From positions 1 to 42,784 of the forward strand of contig CANQQL010000007.1 of the NCBI GenBank assembly GCA_947625975.1: a stretch of 42,784 bases of DNA, in the 5' to 3' direction. Made by a program: the position numbers and the translations under genes. Shown here in pieces: positions 1-9,574 of the stretch. The stretch is from an uncultured Bacilli bacterium. Lineage in GTDB: Bacteria; Bacillota_I; Bacilli_A; RFN20; CAG-826. Position 1 is the first letter of the stretch; every line of letters starts with the position of its first letter. The notes below the pieces were generated by a model. The model worked only from the letters and a program-made list of their open reading frames with translations. It was not told the DNA's origin and did no database searches.

Positions 1-88
1 AAATCCTTCCTTGGTTTTATATTTCTATATTACCATAGAAGGATTTTCTACTTTACACAAATTTTTTTACAGACTCTCTTTGTATTTT

Positions 89-2650
89 TTATTGAACATT
101 AAAGATAAATTTTTCGAAATAATCTATTTTTACATTGGAATTCTTTTGTATCTTGCCTGCAATAATCTCTTTTGATAACGGTGTTTCAATCTCTTTTTGA
201 ATAAATCTTTTTATAGGCCTTGCACCATAGATGGGATCAAATCCTTGTTCGACAATCACGCCAAGTGCTTTTGGTGTTAAAGATATATTGATTTGTAGCT
301 TTGATAATCTGAATTCTAATTCCTTTATAAATTTTAATACTATTTTATTAACAACTTCTTTGCTTAAAGGATTAAAGAAAACGATGTCATCTATTCTATT
401 TAAAAACTCTGGTTTAAAATGATTTTTTAATTCCTTTTCAACAAGTTGATAATTTTCTTGATTAACTCCATTAAGTAGATATTCTGAGCCAATGTTAGAA
501 GTCATAATTAAGATGGTGTTTTTAAAATCTACCACTCTGCCTAGTGAATCCGTTAATCGCCCATCATCAAGAACTTGTAATAAAACGTTAAAGACATCCG
601 GATGGGCTTTTTCGATTTCATCAAGAAGAACAATGGAATAAGGTTTTCTTCTTACTGCTTCTGTTAGTTGACCACCTTCTTCATAGCCGACATATCCAGG
701 TGGCGCGCCTAAAAGACGTGAAACTGAAAATTTTTCCATATATTCCGACATATCAATTCTTACTATTTGATCTTCACTATCAAAAAGATTTTCTGCTAAA
801 GCTTTTGCTACCTCGGTTTTACCTACTCCTGTAGGCCCCAAAAAGAGAAAACTTCCAATTGGGCGACGTTCATCAGAAATTCCGGCACGCGATCTTAAAA
901 TAGCATTACTTACTTTTTCCAAAGCGGCATCTTGTCCTATTACACGCTTTGCTAAATTATTTTCCAAATTCAGCAATTTTTCAGATTCGGAGGTATTCAG
1001 ACGTGAAACAGGAATTCCGGTCCATTTGGAAACCACTTCAGCAATATCTGTTTCATCAACAATTTCATCTAGCATACGGCCACTTTTATCTTTGGTTTTA
1101 TCTTCTTTGATAAGCTTTTCCAATTCCGGAATTGTTTGATATTGCAGCTTTGCGGCTTTTTCAAAGTCCGCGTCATTTAAAGCCTTATTTAGTTCTATTT
1201 TTGCTAAATCTAAATCTCTTTTGGCGTTTTTAGCACGATATAATTCATCCTTCTCTTTTTGCCATTTGGCTGTTAATTCAGTTTGCTTTTGCGTCAAATT
1301 TGCTATTTCTTTATCCATATCTTTAACACGATTTAAAGAACTTTCACTTGTTTCTTTAGCGAGAGAAATACGTTCTATTTGCAATTGCATTAATTTTCGG
1401 GAAATTTCATCAAGTTCTACAGGCATTGAGTCTATTTGCATTCTAGTAGCAGCGCAAGCTTCATCAATTAAATCAATGGCTTTATCCGGCAAGAAGCGGT
1501 CCGAAATGTAGCGCTTTGATAATGTTGCAGCGGATATAATTGCAGAATCTAAAATTTGAACACCATGATGAGATTCAAATCTTTCTTTTAAACCACGAAT
1601 AATGGAAATGGTGTCTTCTACAGTGGGCTCGTCTACCATAACTTTTTGCATTCTTCTTTCAAAAGCTGAATCCTTTTCGATATATTTACGATACTCATCT
1701 AAAGTTGTGGCACCAATACAATGCAACTCTCCACGGGCTAACATTGGCTTAAGCAAATTTGCCGCATCCATTGCACCTTGGGTTTTACCGGCTCCAATCA
1801 GCAAATGAATTTCATCAATAAATAAAATAATTTGTCCATTTGATTTTATAATAGCATTTAAAACTGCCTTTAATCTTTCCTCAAATTCACCTTGATATTT
1901 TGCTCCGGCGATTAAAGAACCCATATCTAATTCAAAAATTGACTTATTTTTTAATGAAAAAGGGACATCGCCTTTAAAAATTCTCCACGCTAAACCTTCT
2001 ACAATTGCTGTTTTACCAACACCGGGTTCTCCAATTAAAACAGGATTATTTTTGCTTTTTCTGGATAAAATTTGCATAACACGACGAATTTCTTCATCAC
2101 GTCCAATAATTGGATCTATTTTTCCAGCTTTAACATCACTAATTAAATCGCGTCCATATTTTTTTAGAACTTCATAAGTCTCTTCTGGATTTGCATTATT
2201 CACAGTATTTCCACCTCGAATTTCCTTAATTGCATTTAGTATGTTTTGTTTTGTAAAATTGCTCAATTTCTTTAGTTTGGAAATCAGAGAATGTTTATTG
2301 TCTAAAAGGGCTAAAATTAAGTGTTCTACAGAAAGATACTCATCTTTAAATTCTTTCCGGTATTTTTCTCCATCGCTTAAAAGAACCGCAATATTATTAG
2401 ATAAATAAACATTGTCGACATTAGAAACGGAGACGCTATTGATAATGTAGTCGTTGATGATGCTTAAAACATTTTCCTTATTGACATTAATTTTTTCTAA
2501 AATATTTAAGAGCATTGAATCATTATCTTGATACATAGCAAGCATTATCTGCGGAATGTCAATTTCATTATTCTTATGACTTTTCGCAATTTCATTTGCC
2601 GAATTAATAATTTTAATTACTTTTTCGGTCATTTTATCATTCATAAACAT
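89..2650 (-). CDS. clpB: ATP-dependent chaperone ClpB (Hsp100 disaggregase)
   Basis: 853-aa ORF with N-terminal Clp-N repeats, two AAA+ modules (GEPGVGKT and GPTGVGKT Walker A), middle coiled-coil region, and C-terminal [12 protein letters not shown] / [10 protein letters not shown] motifs; SD (AGGAGG) upstream; CIRCE-type promoter. Confidence 0.97.
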   Translation of the reverse strand: MFMNDKMTEKVIKIINSANEIAKSHKNNEIDIPQIMLAMYQDNDSMLLNILEKINVNKENVLSIINDYIINSVSVSNVDNVYLSNNIAVLLSDGEKYRKEFKDEYLSVEHLILALLDNKHSLISKLKKLSNFTKQNILNAIKEIRGGNTVNNANPEETYEVLKKYGRDLISDVKAGKIDPIIGRDEEIRRVMQILSRKSKNNPVLIGEPGVGKTAIVEGLAWRIFKGDVPFSLKNKSIFELDMGSLIAGAKYQGEFEERLKAVLNAIIKSNGQIILFIDEIHLLIGAGKTQGAMDAANLLKPMLARGELHCIGATTLDEYRKYIEKDSAFERRMQKVMVDEPTVEDTISIIRGLKERFESHHGVQILDSAIISAATLSKRYISDRFLPDKAIDLIDEACAATRMQIDSMPVELDEISRKLMQLQIERISLAKETSESSLNRVKDMDKEIANLTQKQTELTAKWQKEKDELYRAKNAKRDLDLAKIELNKALNDADFEKAAKLQYQTIPELEKLIKEDKTKDKSGRMLDEIVDETDIAEVVSKWTGIPVSRLNTSESEKLLNLENNLAKRVIGQDAALEKVSNAILRSRAGISDERRPIGSFLFLGPTGVGKTEVAKALAENLFDSEDQIVRIDMSEYMEKFSVSRLLGAPPGYVGYEEGGQLTEAVRRKPYSIVLLDEIEKAHPDVFNVLLQVLDDGRLTDSLGRVVDFKNTILIMTSNIGSEYLLNGVNQENYQLVEKELKNHFKPEFLNRIDDIVFFNPLSKEVVNKIVLKFIKELEFRLSKLQINISLTPKALGVIVEQGFDPIYGARPIKRFIQKEIETPLSKEIIAGKIQKNSNVKIDYFEKFIFNVQ

Positions 2651-2657
2651 TCCTCCT

Positions 2658-2684
2658 TTAGCACTCTATTACTTTAAGTGCTAG
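2658..2684 (-). promoter_or_regulatory. CIRCE-like HrcA operator 1
   Basis: TTAGCACTC-N9-AAGTGCTAG; matches CIRCE consensus TTAGCACTC-N9-GAGTGCTAA with 2 mismatches, just upstream of the clpB SD. Confidence 0.85.
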
Positions 2685-2688
2685 CATT

Positions 2689-2716
2689 ATTATAAAACAC
2701 ATTTTAGCAATGTCAA
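2689..2716 (-). promoter_or_regulatory. clpB sigma-A-type promoter
   Basis: On minus strand TTGACA (2716-2711), 16-bp spacer, TATAAT (2694-2689), lying between/overlapping the two CIRCE-like elements. Confidence 0.8.
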
Positions 2717-2730
2717 TACTAGAGTGCTAA
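2704..2730 (-). promoter_or_regulatory. CIRCE-like HrcA operator 2
   Basis: TTAGCAATG-N9-GAGTGCTAA; one perfect arm and one arm with 2 mismatches; overlaps the -35 box. Confidence 0.75.
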
Positions 2731-3036
2731 ATTGATAGACTTTTGTGCACCTTTTATAATTTATTATTACTAGTAATTAAAATTTAATAAGAAACAACAT
2801 AAATTTTTAAAGTAAAAGGTGTTTAATAGCAAAATTTTTCTAATAAGAAATAATGTCGTTTTCTATTTATAAACGAACTTCCAAAAAAAATCTTTCAGTG
2901 ACATATTTCAAGAGATAAAAAAGCCTGATAAAACCAGCTCGTCTTTTATTAGGTATATAAATATCTAATCTTGTATAAATTTATGAACATGTTATAATTT
3001 TTTTGTAAAATTTAAACACAAGGAAGGGGAATTTAA

Positions 3037-3477
3037 ATGGGTTTATTTGGAAGTAAATTAGATAGAGTTGCCAAAAACGGAACATGGAGTGAAGTTTTTC
3101 AATTAGCAAATGAATATCTTGATAGTGGAGATTATAATACATATGGATGGCTAATTACCGAATATGCTCTTCGTGCATATAGAGAGCATTATCCTGCTTC
3201 AGATAGCTTATCTTCAGCTTATTATAGTGCTGGAACAGTTTATGAGCATTTTGCTCGCGAAGGTGATAGTTCTTTTTTTGAATCAGCTTATGCAATGTAT
3301 TATCGAGCTGCGACTATGGGTTCGTATTCAGATGAAGATGCCATGTATAGAATCGGTCTTTTCTATGAAAATGGTTATATAAGTGGTGGCATGAATCTAG
3401 CCATTAAATGGTATAAAGAAGCTAAATATAATGGTAGTGAACAAGCTCGTGAAGCTCTGTATCGTTTAGGATATTAA
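3037..3477 (+). CDS. Sel1-like (TPR-type) repeat protein
   Basis: 146-aa ORF with AMYYRAATMGS..DAMYRIGLFYENGY...AIKWYKEAKYNGSEQAREAL Sel1-like repeats; SD AGGAAGGGG upstream. Confidence 0.7.
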   Translation: MGLFGSKLDRVAKNGTWSEVFQLANEYLDSGDYNTYGWLITEYALRAYREHYPASDSLSSAYYSAGTVYEHFAREGDSSFFESAYAMYYRAATMGSYSDEDAMYRIGLFYENGYISGGMNLAIKWYKEAKYNGSEQAREALYRLGY

Positions 3478-3493
3478 AAAAGGGAGATATACA

Positions 3494-3820
3494 ATGGCAC
3501 GTACTCCAGAAGAATTTCAACAAGTTATTAATCAGTTATCTTATTATCGAGATGCAATGCTAAAATTTTGTGATATTCAAGATCCTAGCATCTTTGATAT
3601 CACTTATAATATTTCAGAGCAAAAAATTAAACCATGGTCTTATGACATATATAAAGCGTTGCAAGATAGAGCTATAAGAGGAAAAAGGATACTTCTAGAT
3701 CCCTCTACATCTAGATATGAACATGATAATAATTATCGAGATCTTAGAAATGTAATAGAAAGATACTTGAATCAAGTCATTGATATAGTTTTTGATTTAA
3801 TGATTCGTGCTGGTTATTAA
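3494..3820 (+). CDS. hypothetical protein, likely co-transcribed with the Sel1-repeat gene
   Basis: 108-aa ORF with SD (AGGGAGA) 16 bp after the preceding stop; no recognised domain. Confidence 0.6.
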   Translation: MARTPEEFQQVINQLSYYRDAMLKFCDIQDPSIFDITYNISEQKIKPWSYDIYKALQDRAIRGKRILLDPSTSRYEHDNNYRDLRNVIERYLNQVIDIVFDLMIRAGY

Positions 3821-4075
3821 AAATTTATATTCTTTTAACTTCGACTGAATAATTTTAAGTTAGCAATTTTTAAATTCTTTTCCAAATTTCTTTGTGATTC
3901 AAGTTTTGGCTACTTGACGTGCCCTTTTAAAAATAAAAGATTTTCATAGAAAAAGCTTGAACTGAAAAAGTTTTCTCTTTTTGTTAGTTGCACTTATTTT
4001 TGTAATTAACAAAAATAAAAAATACTTTAATATTGCTTGTAAAAGCCACAGTAATTTAGTAAAATATTAACACTT

Positions 4076-4161
4076 GCCCGAGTGGTGAAATTGGTAGACG
4101 CAATGGACTCAAAATCCATCGGTTAAGAGCCATGCCGGTTCGAGTCCGGCCTCGGGCACCA
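4076..4161 (+). tRNA. tRNA-Leu (anticodon CAA), CCA encoded
   Basis: GCCCGAG...CTCGGGC acceptor stem, anticodon arm ATGGA-CTCAAAA-TCCAT, long variable arm, GGTTCGAGTCC T-arm, terminal ACCA. Confidence 0.95.
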
Positions 4162-4166
4162 TTAAT

Positions 4167-4202
4167 AACGCATGTTGAACCATCTAGCTTGCGTTTTTTT
4201 TA
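4167..4202 (+). terminator. possible rho-independent terminator after tRNA-Leu
   Basis: AACGCA ... TGCGTT followed by a T-run. Confidence 0.5.
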
Positions 4203-4253
4203 TTGTAAAAGGTTAGGATAATTATCCTTTCCTTGTATTCCGTTACATTGAAA

Positions 4254-4698
4254 TCAGTAGCGCGAATCAAAATTAAAACAATTCTGTAAGGCTTGCTGAA
4301 TTGTAGAGATATTGCGAAACGATATCTTTTCTTTCCGAGAATAACGCGGTATCACGTTTGTTGTTTCGTTATCAAATGATTTCTTTGATGAACAGTAAAA
4401 CTCCAATTTATGTTGCTTTAGTATAATAAAGCACTGCATGTTTGGACTTTCGGCCTAAATATATGAATTTCCTATCATAGTAGTGAACAAAGCCATTGCA
4501 ATTCAGATTGTGGGCAGAAAATACTTGTTCCACAATTTTTTCTATTTTGGTGTAATTATGATAGGTTACTTTTCTTCCAATTGGCATTTTGCGGAATATG
4601 AATAAAGACGTGGTAACGAAAACCAAAAACGCACGATTCCGTTTCGTTTCATACTCATAGTCTTTTAGAATATCATATGCAATCTTGATTAATGCCAT
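4254..4698 (-). pseudogene. possible frameshifted small gene (two overlapping minus-strand ORFs)
   Basis: ORFs 4408-4698 and 4254-4439 overlap by 32 nt in different frames and could form one ~150-aa product after a frameshift; no family recognised. Confidence 0.25.
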
Positions 4699-5178
4699 GT
4701 TTTTTGCTCCACTGTTAAATTATAGTTTATATTATTATAATTTTGGCATAGAACCGTACAAAAGTCCAAACGGGCAAAAAAGTCTGAAACAAGCACACCG
4801 AAAGCCATGCAAAGTGCGCGTCCGCCGTGAAATCGCTTGGAAATTCGTAGCGATTCAATTTAGAGTTTCTGCGGTGCACCAATGATTAATCTAATTCGTA
4901 AAAAGTTAGAATGTTTTTTCTATCCAAAAAGATGGTGCGTTTACGATTGCATAAAGATTTTCTAGCTAACAAAGCAAAAGAAACCACTTCATTCTGATTG
5001 GAATGAGTCGAGATTCAAGCAAATACATAAAATAGTTTTAAAAAGTTAACTTTTTAAATTTTATTTAAAATTAATTGTTAAGCAAGTTTATAATAAACTT
5101 GATAGCATAATTTTGCGAAAGAAATAAACAAATTCGCAAACTAATCTAAGTATAAAAACAGAGGAAGTAGTTATATAA

Positions 5179-5706
5179 ATGAAAAAAAATTGCTTTGAAC
5201 CAATATTTGATAAGAATTGCAAAATTTTAATTCTTGGCAGTATTCCTAGCCTTAAATCAATTGAAAATAATTTTTATTATATGCATCCGCAAAATCAATT
5301 TTGGAAAATCTTAGATGCAGTATTTTATAATGAAGAAAAAAGATTTACTAAAGTTGTTGATGAATATCGTTTAAATAAATGTGAAAATAATCGTGAAGAA
5401 ATTAAAAAGTTATTATTAGAAAATCATATTGCGTTATTTGATGTAATTCATAATTGCGAGGGGGAAGGGTCTTTGGATATTAATATCGATAGTAAAAGTA
5501 TTATAACCAATAAAGATAAGATTGAAGAAATTTTAAAAATAACTTCAAGGGTATTTTTAAACGGAGAAAAATCTTATACGCTTTTTATTAAAATTTTTCC
5601 TACCTTAAAGACATCTGCAATTAGATTACCTAGTACTAGTCCTGCAAACACAATGAAATATGAAGAAAAACTTAAAGAATGGCAAAAAATAAAAATAGCC
5701 AAGTGA
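5179..5706 (+). CDS. MUG/UDG-superfamily DNA glycosylase (DNA-deoxyinosine glycosylase-like)
   Basis: ILGSIPSLKSI...YYMHPQNQFWKIL N-terminal motif and LPSTSPAN C-terminal motif typical of the MUG-like/hypoxanthine DNA glycosylase family; SD AGAGGAAG. Confidence 0.85.
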   Translation: MKKNCFEPIFDKNCKILILGSIPSLKSIENNFYYMHPQNQFWKILDAVFYNEEKRFTKVVDEYRLNKCENNREEIKKLLLENHIALFDVIHNCEGEGSLDINIDSKSIITNKDKIEEILKITSRVFLNGEKSYTLFIKIFPTLKTSAIRLPSTSPANTMKYEEKLKEWQKIKIAK

Positions 5707-5734
5707 AATACTTGACTATTGAATGTATCATTTA

Positions 5735-6322
5735 TTAAATACCTAATTCTTTTCGATAAACTTTTAACAGATCATTAAATCTGTCATAATGTACGACTTC
5801 TCTTTGTCTTAAATAGAGCAAAGGATTTATAACATCCGGATCTTTTGCAAGATCAATAATATGTTCATATGTTAGACGTGCTTTTGCTTCAGCGGCTAGA
5901 TCTTCTTCTAAATCAGCATCATAATTACCAGTAGAACCAACGTTTGCCATACTAAATGGCACTCCATTTACGTCTGTTGGAAATAAACCCATACCATGTT
6001 GAGCGTAGTGTTTGTCTAATCCTACTGCGGCTAATTCTTGAAGGGTAGCTCCTTTCATTAATTGATAGAGTAAGGTACAAATCATTTCTACATGACCGAG
6101 TTCTTCCGTACCAATATCAGTTAACAGAGTACGACCTCTTTCATCTGGCATTGTATATCTTTGATTTAGATAACGTAAAGCAGCACCTAATTCACCATAT
6201 GGTCCGCCATATTGAGTTAAGATAAAGTTCGCCATTTTTAAATCTTTGTTTTTAACATTAATTGGATATAAAAGGCTTTTACTATATTTCCACATAATTT
6301 GTTCTCCTATCTTGATATCCAA
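5735..6322 (-). CDS. cotJC: CotJC-type manganese catalase / spore-coat-associated protein
   Basis: MWKYSKSLLYPINVKNKDLKMANFILTQYGGPYGELGAALRYLNQRYTMPDERGRTLLTDIGTEELGHVEMI is characteristic of CotJC / Mn-catalase. Confidence 0.92.
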   Translation of the reverse strand: MDIKIGEQIMWKYSKSLLYPINVKNKDLKMANFILTQYGGPYGELGAALRYLNQRYTMPDERGRTLLTDIGTEELGHVEMICTLLYQLMKGATLQELAAVGLDKHYAQHGMGLFPTDVNGVPFSMANVGSTGNYDADLEEDLAAEAKARLTYEHIIDLAKDPDVINPLLYLRQREVVHYDRFNDLLKVYRKELGI

Positions 6323-6744
6323 GGACTTGGTGTTGTTATGTAATTGAATGTTCCATTAATATCTTTGGCATCTTCCGCCATTAAAGGGCCATATTGTTTT
6401 ACATATTCGTCCCGGGCTTTTTTATATTGATTGTTGACTTCCATAAACAAAGCTAATGCTTCTTTATCTGTTGGATAAACATCTAAAATAAGATTTAAAT
6501 CATGGGCATAATCGTATAATGCGAGCAAATCGAAAAGTTTTGATTCACGTTCGTTTTTAGGATTTAATTTAGGAATTCTAAAATTTTTATATGGCAGATA
6601 TTCATTTCTTACAATATTGCCTGCTAAGAAACCTTCTTCAATACCAAAAAATCTAGAATCTGTTGGCTTGGTTGCTCTAGCAAATTCTGATTCTTCCTCA
6701 AACGATTGGAATGGTTGATATGGATAAAATGATTGATAATACAT
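6307..6744 (-). CDS. CotJB-like protein with apparent N-terminal CotJA-like segment (fusion)
   Basis: C-terminal half (LFDLLALYDYAHDLNLILDVYPTDKEALALFMEVNNQYKKARDEYVKQYGPL...SPWISR) is CotJB-like; N-terminal half (FFGIEEGFLAGNIVRNEYLPYKNF) resembles the CotJA GF-G-L---LY-PY motif; overlaps cotJC. Confidence 0.75.
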   Translation of the reverse strand: MYYQSFYPYQPFQSFEEESEFARATKPTDSRFFGIEEGFLAGNIVRNEYLPYKNFRIPKLNPKNERESKLFDLLALYDYAHDLNLILDVYPTDKEALALFMEVNNQYKKARDEYVKQYGPLMAEDAKDINGTFNYITTPSPWISR

Positions 6745-6880
6745 TTTTTATTCCTCCCACAATTCAAGATATTCGTCTATGACAAATATACATAATTAAA
6801 AAGCCCATAAAAATAAATATTCGTGCTTTTTTCTAACGAGTCTTGAAAAATATGTTTTTTTTTACTATTATAATCACGAA

Positions 6881-6956
6881 GCCGGCTTAGCTCAGTTGGT
6901 AGAGCAACTGAATCGTAATCAGTGGGTCGGGGGTTCAAGTCCTCTAGCCGGCACCA
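6881..6956 (+). tRNA. tRNA-Thr (anticodon CGT), CCA encoded
   Basis: 76-nt cloverleaf GCCGGCT...AGCCGGC-ACCA; anticodon arm ACTGA-ATCGTAA-TCAGT. Confidence 0.93.
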
Positions 6957-6966
6957 TTTTATAAAT

Positions 6967-6995
6967 TACGTTCGATTAAATCGAATGTTTTTTAT
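6967..6995 (+). terminator. rho-independent terminator after tRNA-Thr
   Basis: ACGTTCGAT-taa-ATCGAATGT followed by TTTTTT. Confidence 0.65.
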
Positions 6996-7395
6996 TTAAC
7001 AAGGAAATTGTATTAAAATGAAAAAAACAAAAAAAGGACTCAAAGAAGAGTTGCAAATAAAAAAAGATTAATTTTTGAGATTATTTATCTTTATTTTTGT
7101 AATAAATATTTTTGGGAATGAGGTTAGTTTTGATGCAATTAGGGCAAACCATTGAAGGATAAGTTACTTATTTAATTGTGCTTTTCGTCTTCGAATTTTT
7201 GAAGTTTTAATTTTAATCAAGCAATTATAAAATCTTGCAATTTCAAATACTATAATTAAAATTATGAGAAACTTTAGAGTAGCACTTTGCTAGTTTATTA
7301 TTAAAGATTTATTTTTGTTTTGATATGACATATAATTTTTGTTATCATATTATTAAATTAGAATTGTTACTGATTTTTTATTTGGGATAAGAATT

Positions 7396-8238
7396 ATGGA
7401 AAGATACAGTCAAGGATATTTTACGGGAGAAAGAGCATTATATGATACACATAATGCCGTAATTGAAAATTCAACTTTTGATGATGGGGAGTCACCATTA
7501 AAAGAGAGTTCAAATCTCAAAATTTATCATTGCGTATTTAAATGGAAATATCCTTTATGGTATTGTGAAAATGTCGAAGTGGACAATGTTACGTTTCTTG
7601 AAACTGCAAGAAGCGGAATTTGGTATACAAAAAATATTACTTTAAAAAATTGCAATATATCCGCACCTAAGACTTTTAGACGTGCAAGTGATATAAAAAT
7701 TATAAATTCCACATTACCTAATGCTAGTGAAACATTATGGAATTGTAAAAACGTGGAAATTAAAAAAGTATCTGCAAATGGGGATTATTTTGGAATGAAC
7801 ACCGAAAATGTTTATATTGAAGATTTTAATTTAAATGGTAACTATGCATTTGATGGTGGTAAAAATATTGAAATTCATAACGCTAAAATGGATTCTAAAG
7901 ATTCATTTTGGAATTGCGAAAATGTAACTGTTTATGATTCTGTTATTACAGGTGAATACCTTGGGTGGAATTCAAAAAATCTTACATTTGTTAATTGCAC
8001 TATAGATTCAAGACAAGGTATGTGCTATATAAAAAATATTAAAATGATAAATTGTCGCTTGTTAAATACCAATTTATGCTTTGAATATTGTAAAAATGTT
8101 GATGCACAAATTACTTCCGATATCGATTCGGTTAAAAATCCTTATAATGGAAATATTAAAGCAAAAAGAATAAAACAAGTTATTTTAGATAAAAAATATA
8201 TTGATCCAAAAAAAGTAAAAATTGAAACGGATGAGTAA
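7396..8238 (+). CDS. DUF3737-like right-handed beta-helix protein
   Basis: 280-aa; GYFTGERALYDTHNAVIENSTFDDGESPLKES start and repeated WxCKNVEIxx / GxNSKNLTFxNC beta-helix rungs. Confidence 0.8.
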   Translation: MERYSQGYFTGERALYDTHNAVIENSTFDDGESPLKESSNLKIYHCVFKWKYPLWYCENVEVDNVTFLETARSGIWYTKNITLKNCNISAPKTFRRASDIKIINSTLPNASETLWNCKNVEIKKVSANGDYFGMNTENVYIEDFNLNGNYAFDGGKNIEIHNAKMDSKDSFWNCENVTVYDSVITGEYLGWNSKNLTFVNCTIDSRQGMCYIKNIKMINCRLLNTNLCFEYCKNVDAQITSDIDSVKNPYNGNIKAKRIKQVILDKKYIDPKKVKIETDE

Positions 8239-8240
8239 TT

Positions 8241-9389
8241 ATGTATAATTTTGATAAAATAGCGAAAAGAAGAAATACTTATTCACTCAAATGGGATGTA
8301 AAAGATAATGAATTACCAATGTGGGTGGCGGATATGGACTTTAAGGTTGCTCCGTTTATTAAAGAAGCTATAAAAAAAAGAATGAATATCGAAGCTTATG
8401 GCTATTCGTTGATACCCGAAGAATTTTATCAATCTATTATTGGATGGTATAAAAGAAGACACAGCATTCAATTCAAACGAGAATGGATGATATATTCTTC
8501 AGGCGTCGTGGCTGCTATATCATCAATGGTAAGACGGCTTACAAATGTCGGAGATAATATCATCGTGCAATCGCCAACCTTCAATATTTTTTATAACTCA
8601 ATTATCAATAACAAACGTATAGTGTTAGCTAATAATTTGCTTTATAAAAATGGTGAATTTGCCATTGATTTTGAAGATTTAGAGAAAAAAATGAGTGATG
8701 AAAAAACAACACTTATGATTTTATGCAATCCCCATAATCCAATTGGAAAAATTTGGAGTGAAAATGAATTAAGAAAAATTGGTAATTTGGCAAAAAAATA
8801 TAAAGTTATTGTTATTTCTGATGAAATTCATTGCGATGTCACGGATCCTGGATTTTCCTATGTGCCATTTGCTTCGATTGAAGAAAATAAAGATATCTCA
8901 ATAACTTGCATTGCGGCATCAAAAACTTTTAATATTGCCGGCTTACAATCTGCCTGCTTAATAATTCCTAATGAAGAATTAAGAAATAATGTTAATAGAG
9001 GTCTCAATAATGATGAAGTTGCTGAACCAAACTTCTTCTCCATGGAAGCAAACATTGCCGCTTTTAACAATGGTGATACCTGGGTTGATGAGATGCGTGA
9101 GTATGTTTTTGAAAATAAAAAATACTTTTGCCAATATATTGAGAAAAATTTGCCTAAATTGCTTATTGTTAAAGGGCATGCAACTTATCTTTTATTTGTG
9201 GATATATCTTTTTATTCAAACGATTCAACAAAATTTTGCCAAGATCTTCGAGAAAAAACTGGTTTATATCTTTCTAATGGAGAAGAGTATGGGGAAAACG
9301 CTAAAAGTTTTGTAAGAATAAATTTGGCAACTTCACGTTTTAATATAAAAGATGCCTGTCGAAGATTAAAAAAGTATTTTTGTAACTAA
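8241..9389 (+). CDS. patB: PatB/MalY-type pyridoxal-phosphate aminotransferase (cystathionine beta-lyase-like)
   Basis: WDV..NELPMWVADMDF start, CNPHNPIGKIW, SDEIHCDV, ASKTFNIAGLQ (PLP lysine) motifs; starts 2 nt after the previous stop. Confidence 0.9.
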   Translation: MYNFDKIAKRRNTYSLKWDVKDNELPMWVADMDFKVAPFIKEAIKKRMNIEAYGYSLIPEEFYQSIIGWYKRRHSIQFKREWMIYSSGVVAAISSMVRRLTNVGDNIIVQSPTFNIFYNSIINNKRIVLANNLLYKNGEFAIDFEDLEKKMSDEKTTLMILCNPHNPIGKIWSENELRKIGNLAKKYKVIVISDEIHCDVTDPGFSYVPFASIEENKDISITCIAASKTFNIAGLQSACLIIPNEELRNNVNRGLNNDEVAEPNFFSMEANIAAFNNGDTWVDEMREYVFENKKYFCQYIEKNLPKLLIVKGHATYLLFVDISFYSNDSTKFCQDLREKTGLYLSNGEEYGENAKSFVRINLATSRFNIKDACRRLKKYFCN

Positions 9390-9436
9390 AAGTTAATTTT
9401 TTTATAAAAAAATTTTGCTTTTTATGTAAATCTAAA

Positions 9437-9476
9437 TAATTCACGCTTGTAATCGGAGAGGGTGAATTTTTTTATG
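9437..9476 (+). terminator. possible rho-independent terminator
   Basis: AATTCAC ... GTGAATT followed by TTTTT; weak because the loop is long. Confidence 0.4.
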
Positions 9477-9521
9477 TAATTAAAAAAATGACCATTTTTT
9501 AACAAAATTAAAAAAAGGCTT

Positions 9522-9559
9522 TTACATTACAAATGTAAGAGGTTACAATTATTTTGTAA
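9522..9559 (+). promoter_or_regulatory. tandem 17-bp palindromes overlapping the predicted promoter of the surface-protein operon
   Basis: TTACATT-ACA-AATGTAA (9522-9538) and TTACAA-TTATT-TTGTAA (9543-9559); centres 21 bp apart; candidate -35 TTTACA (9521-9526), N17, -10 TACAAT (9544-9549). Confidence 0.65.
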
Positions 9560-9574
9560 AAGAGGAGTTTATAT

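Noticed and set aside
1-46. Possible clpB terminator at the window edge (AAATCCTTC...GAAGGATTT)
   Set aside because: Long loop, and the downstream T-run on the minus strand would fall outside the window, so it cannot be judged.
231-1808. Plus-strand ORFs at 231-422, 1221-1511 and 1602-1808
   Set aside because: Antisense to clpB, which is an unambiguous full-length CDS; no SD or domain.
2930-2965. Hairpin CCTGATAAAA...TTTTATTAGG upstream of the Sel1-repeat gene as a riboswitch
   Set aside because: Simple AT-rich hairpin with no recognisable aptamer features; at most a leftward terminator.
3164-3382. ORF 3164-3382 (+)
   Set aside because: Out-of-frame shadow inside the Sel1-repeat gene.
7527-9315. 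ORFs 7527-7712 (-), 8858-9070 (-), 8979-9179 (-), 8989-9315 (+)
   Set aside because: Shadow ORFs of the DUF3737 and PatB coding sequences.
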